Source of the DNA: Bacillus australimaris
GTDB lineage: Bacteria > Bacillota > Bacilli > Bacillales > Bacillaceae
NCBI RefSeq assembly: GCF_001307105.1
Contig: NZ_LGYN01000026.1
Location: 186,001 to 250,000 of the forward strand
Reading direction: 5' to 3'
Length of the DNA stretch: 64,000 nucleotides
Shown here in pieces: positions 63,882 through 64,000 of this stretch. Numbering within the stretch: position 1 is the first letter of the stretch; each line of letters opens with the position of its first letter. The translations under genes were made by a program, and so were the position numbers. The notes beneath the pieces were generated by a model, which was given only the letters and a program-made list of their open reading frames with translations, ran no database searches and was not told the origin of the DNA.

Positions 63882-64000
63882 AAGATTTTGTTTGCTTTTT
63901 TTCCAATACTTCCAAGCTTCGATTGAAGAAAGTAAGATGTGGCGCAAGAATCTCTTGGGCTTGAGCTTTTTTTAACAGATAGCCAACGATGGCTTTTCTT
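63874..64000 (-). CDS. panE: Probable 2-dehydropantoate 2-reductase, C-terminal end (cut by window edge)
   Basis: The last 41 full codons of a frame ending at TGA 63874-63876: IVGYLLKKAQAQEILAPHL, then a short C-terminal tail ending KSFE. The sequence resembles the C-terminal helical domain of ketopantoate reductases (B. subtilis ylbQ lies next to yllA). The assignment rests on this short tail and on gene order. Confidence 0.6.
   Translation of the reverse strand, partial: RKAIVGYLLKKAQAQEILAPHLTFFNRSLEVLEKKQTKSFE

Overview
The window is chromosomal DNA of a low-GC Bacillus. Nearly every protein resembles its Bacillus subtilis counterpart, and gene order follows the B. subtilis pyr / ile / ylm / sig / fts-mur region. 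Details such as a yezD-like gene heading the cysH operon and an extra PTS operon next to sigG suggest a relative such as the Bacillus pumilus group. That species call is inference, because no rRNA is present. All complete genes except rqcH lie on the minus strand. I see no tRNA, rRNA, insertion sequence, prophage or CRISPR array.

Layout from left to right: (1) the 5' end of the calcium ATPase gene yloB, then divergent rqcH (ribosome quality control). (2) An S-box (SAM) riboswitch operon for assimilatory sulfate reduction and siroheme synthesis: yezD-like, cysH, cysP, sat, cysC, sumT, sirB, sirC (transcribed right to left, 8437 to 2364). (3) The full pyrimidine operon pyrR-pyrP-pyrB-pyrC-carA-carB-pyrK-pyrD-pyrF-pyrE with three PyrR-controlled attenuators. 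(4) rluD, lspA, ylyA, and ileS with an isoleucine T-box leader. (5) divIVA and the ylm genes (ylmH, ylmG, sepF, ylmE, pgeF, ylmC, ylmA). (6) A six-gene accessory islet at 30617-35600: a SorC-family regulator, a COG4091 (DXP-reductoisomerase-like/homoserine-dehydrogenase-like, SAF-domain) oxidoreductase, GutM, and a glucitol-family PTS (IIC, IIBC, IIA). (7) sigG, sigE, spoIIGA and the secreted protease bpr. (8) The division and cell-wall (dcw) cluster: ftsZ, ftsA, sbp, ylxX, ylxW, divIB, murB, murG, spoVE, murD, mraY, murE, spoVD, pbpB, ftsL, rsmH, mraZ. (9) bshC and the 3' end of a panE-like gene.

The backbone combines cell-wall precursor synthesis, septum assembly and the start of sporulation (spoIIGA processes pro-SigE, which leads to SigG). 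Several control elements can be read directly: a spoIIG promoter with the 22-bp spacer typical of Spo0A activation, a SigF-type promoter for sigG, a SigH-type promoter for ftsA, and a five-box, 10-bp-period MraZ operator in front of mraZ.

The part least explained by known Bacillus biology is the islet between sigG and ylmA. It has a complete glucitol-type PTS but no ordinary sorbitol-6-phosphate dehydrogenase. Its only enzyme belongs to the family that includes the alternative DXP reductoisomerase (DRL) of Brucella. Both islet promoters carry the same TAACA-NN-TGTTA operator pairs at identical 19-bp spacing, just after the -10 box, so the islet looks like one self-contained regulon for an unidentified polyol.
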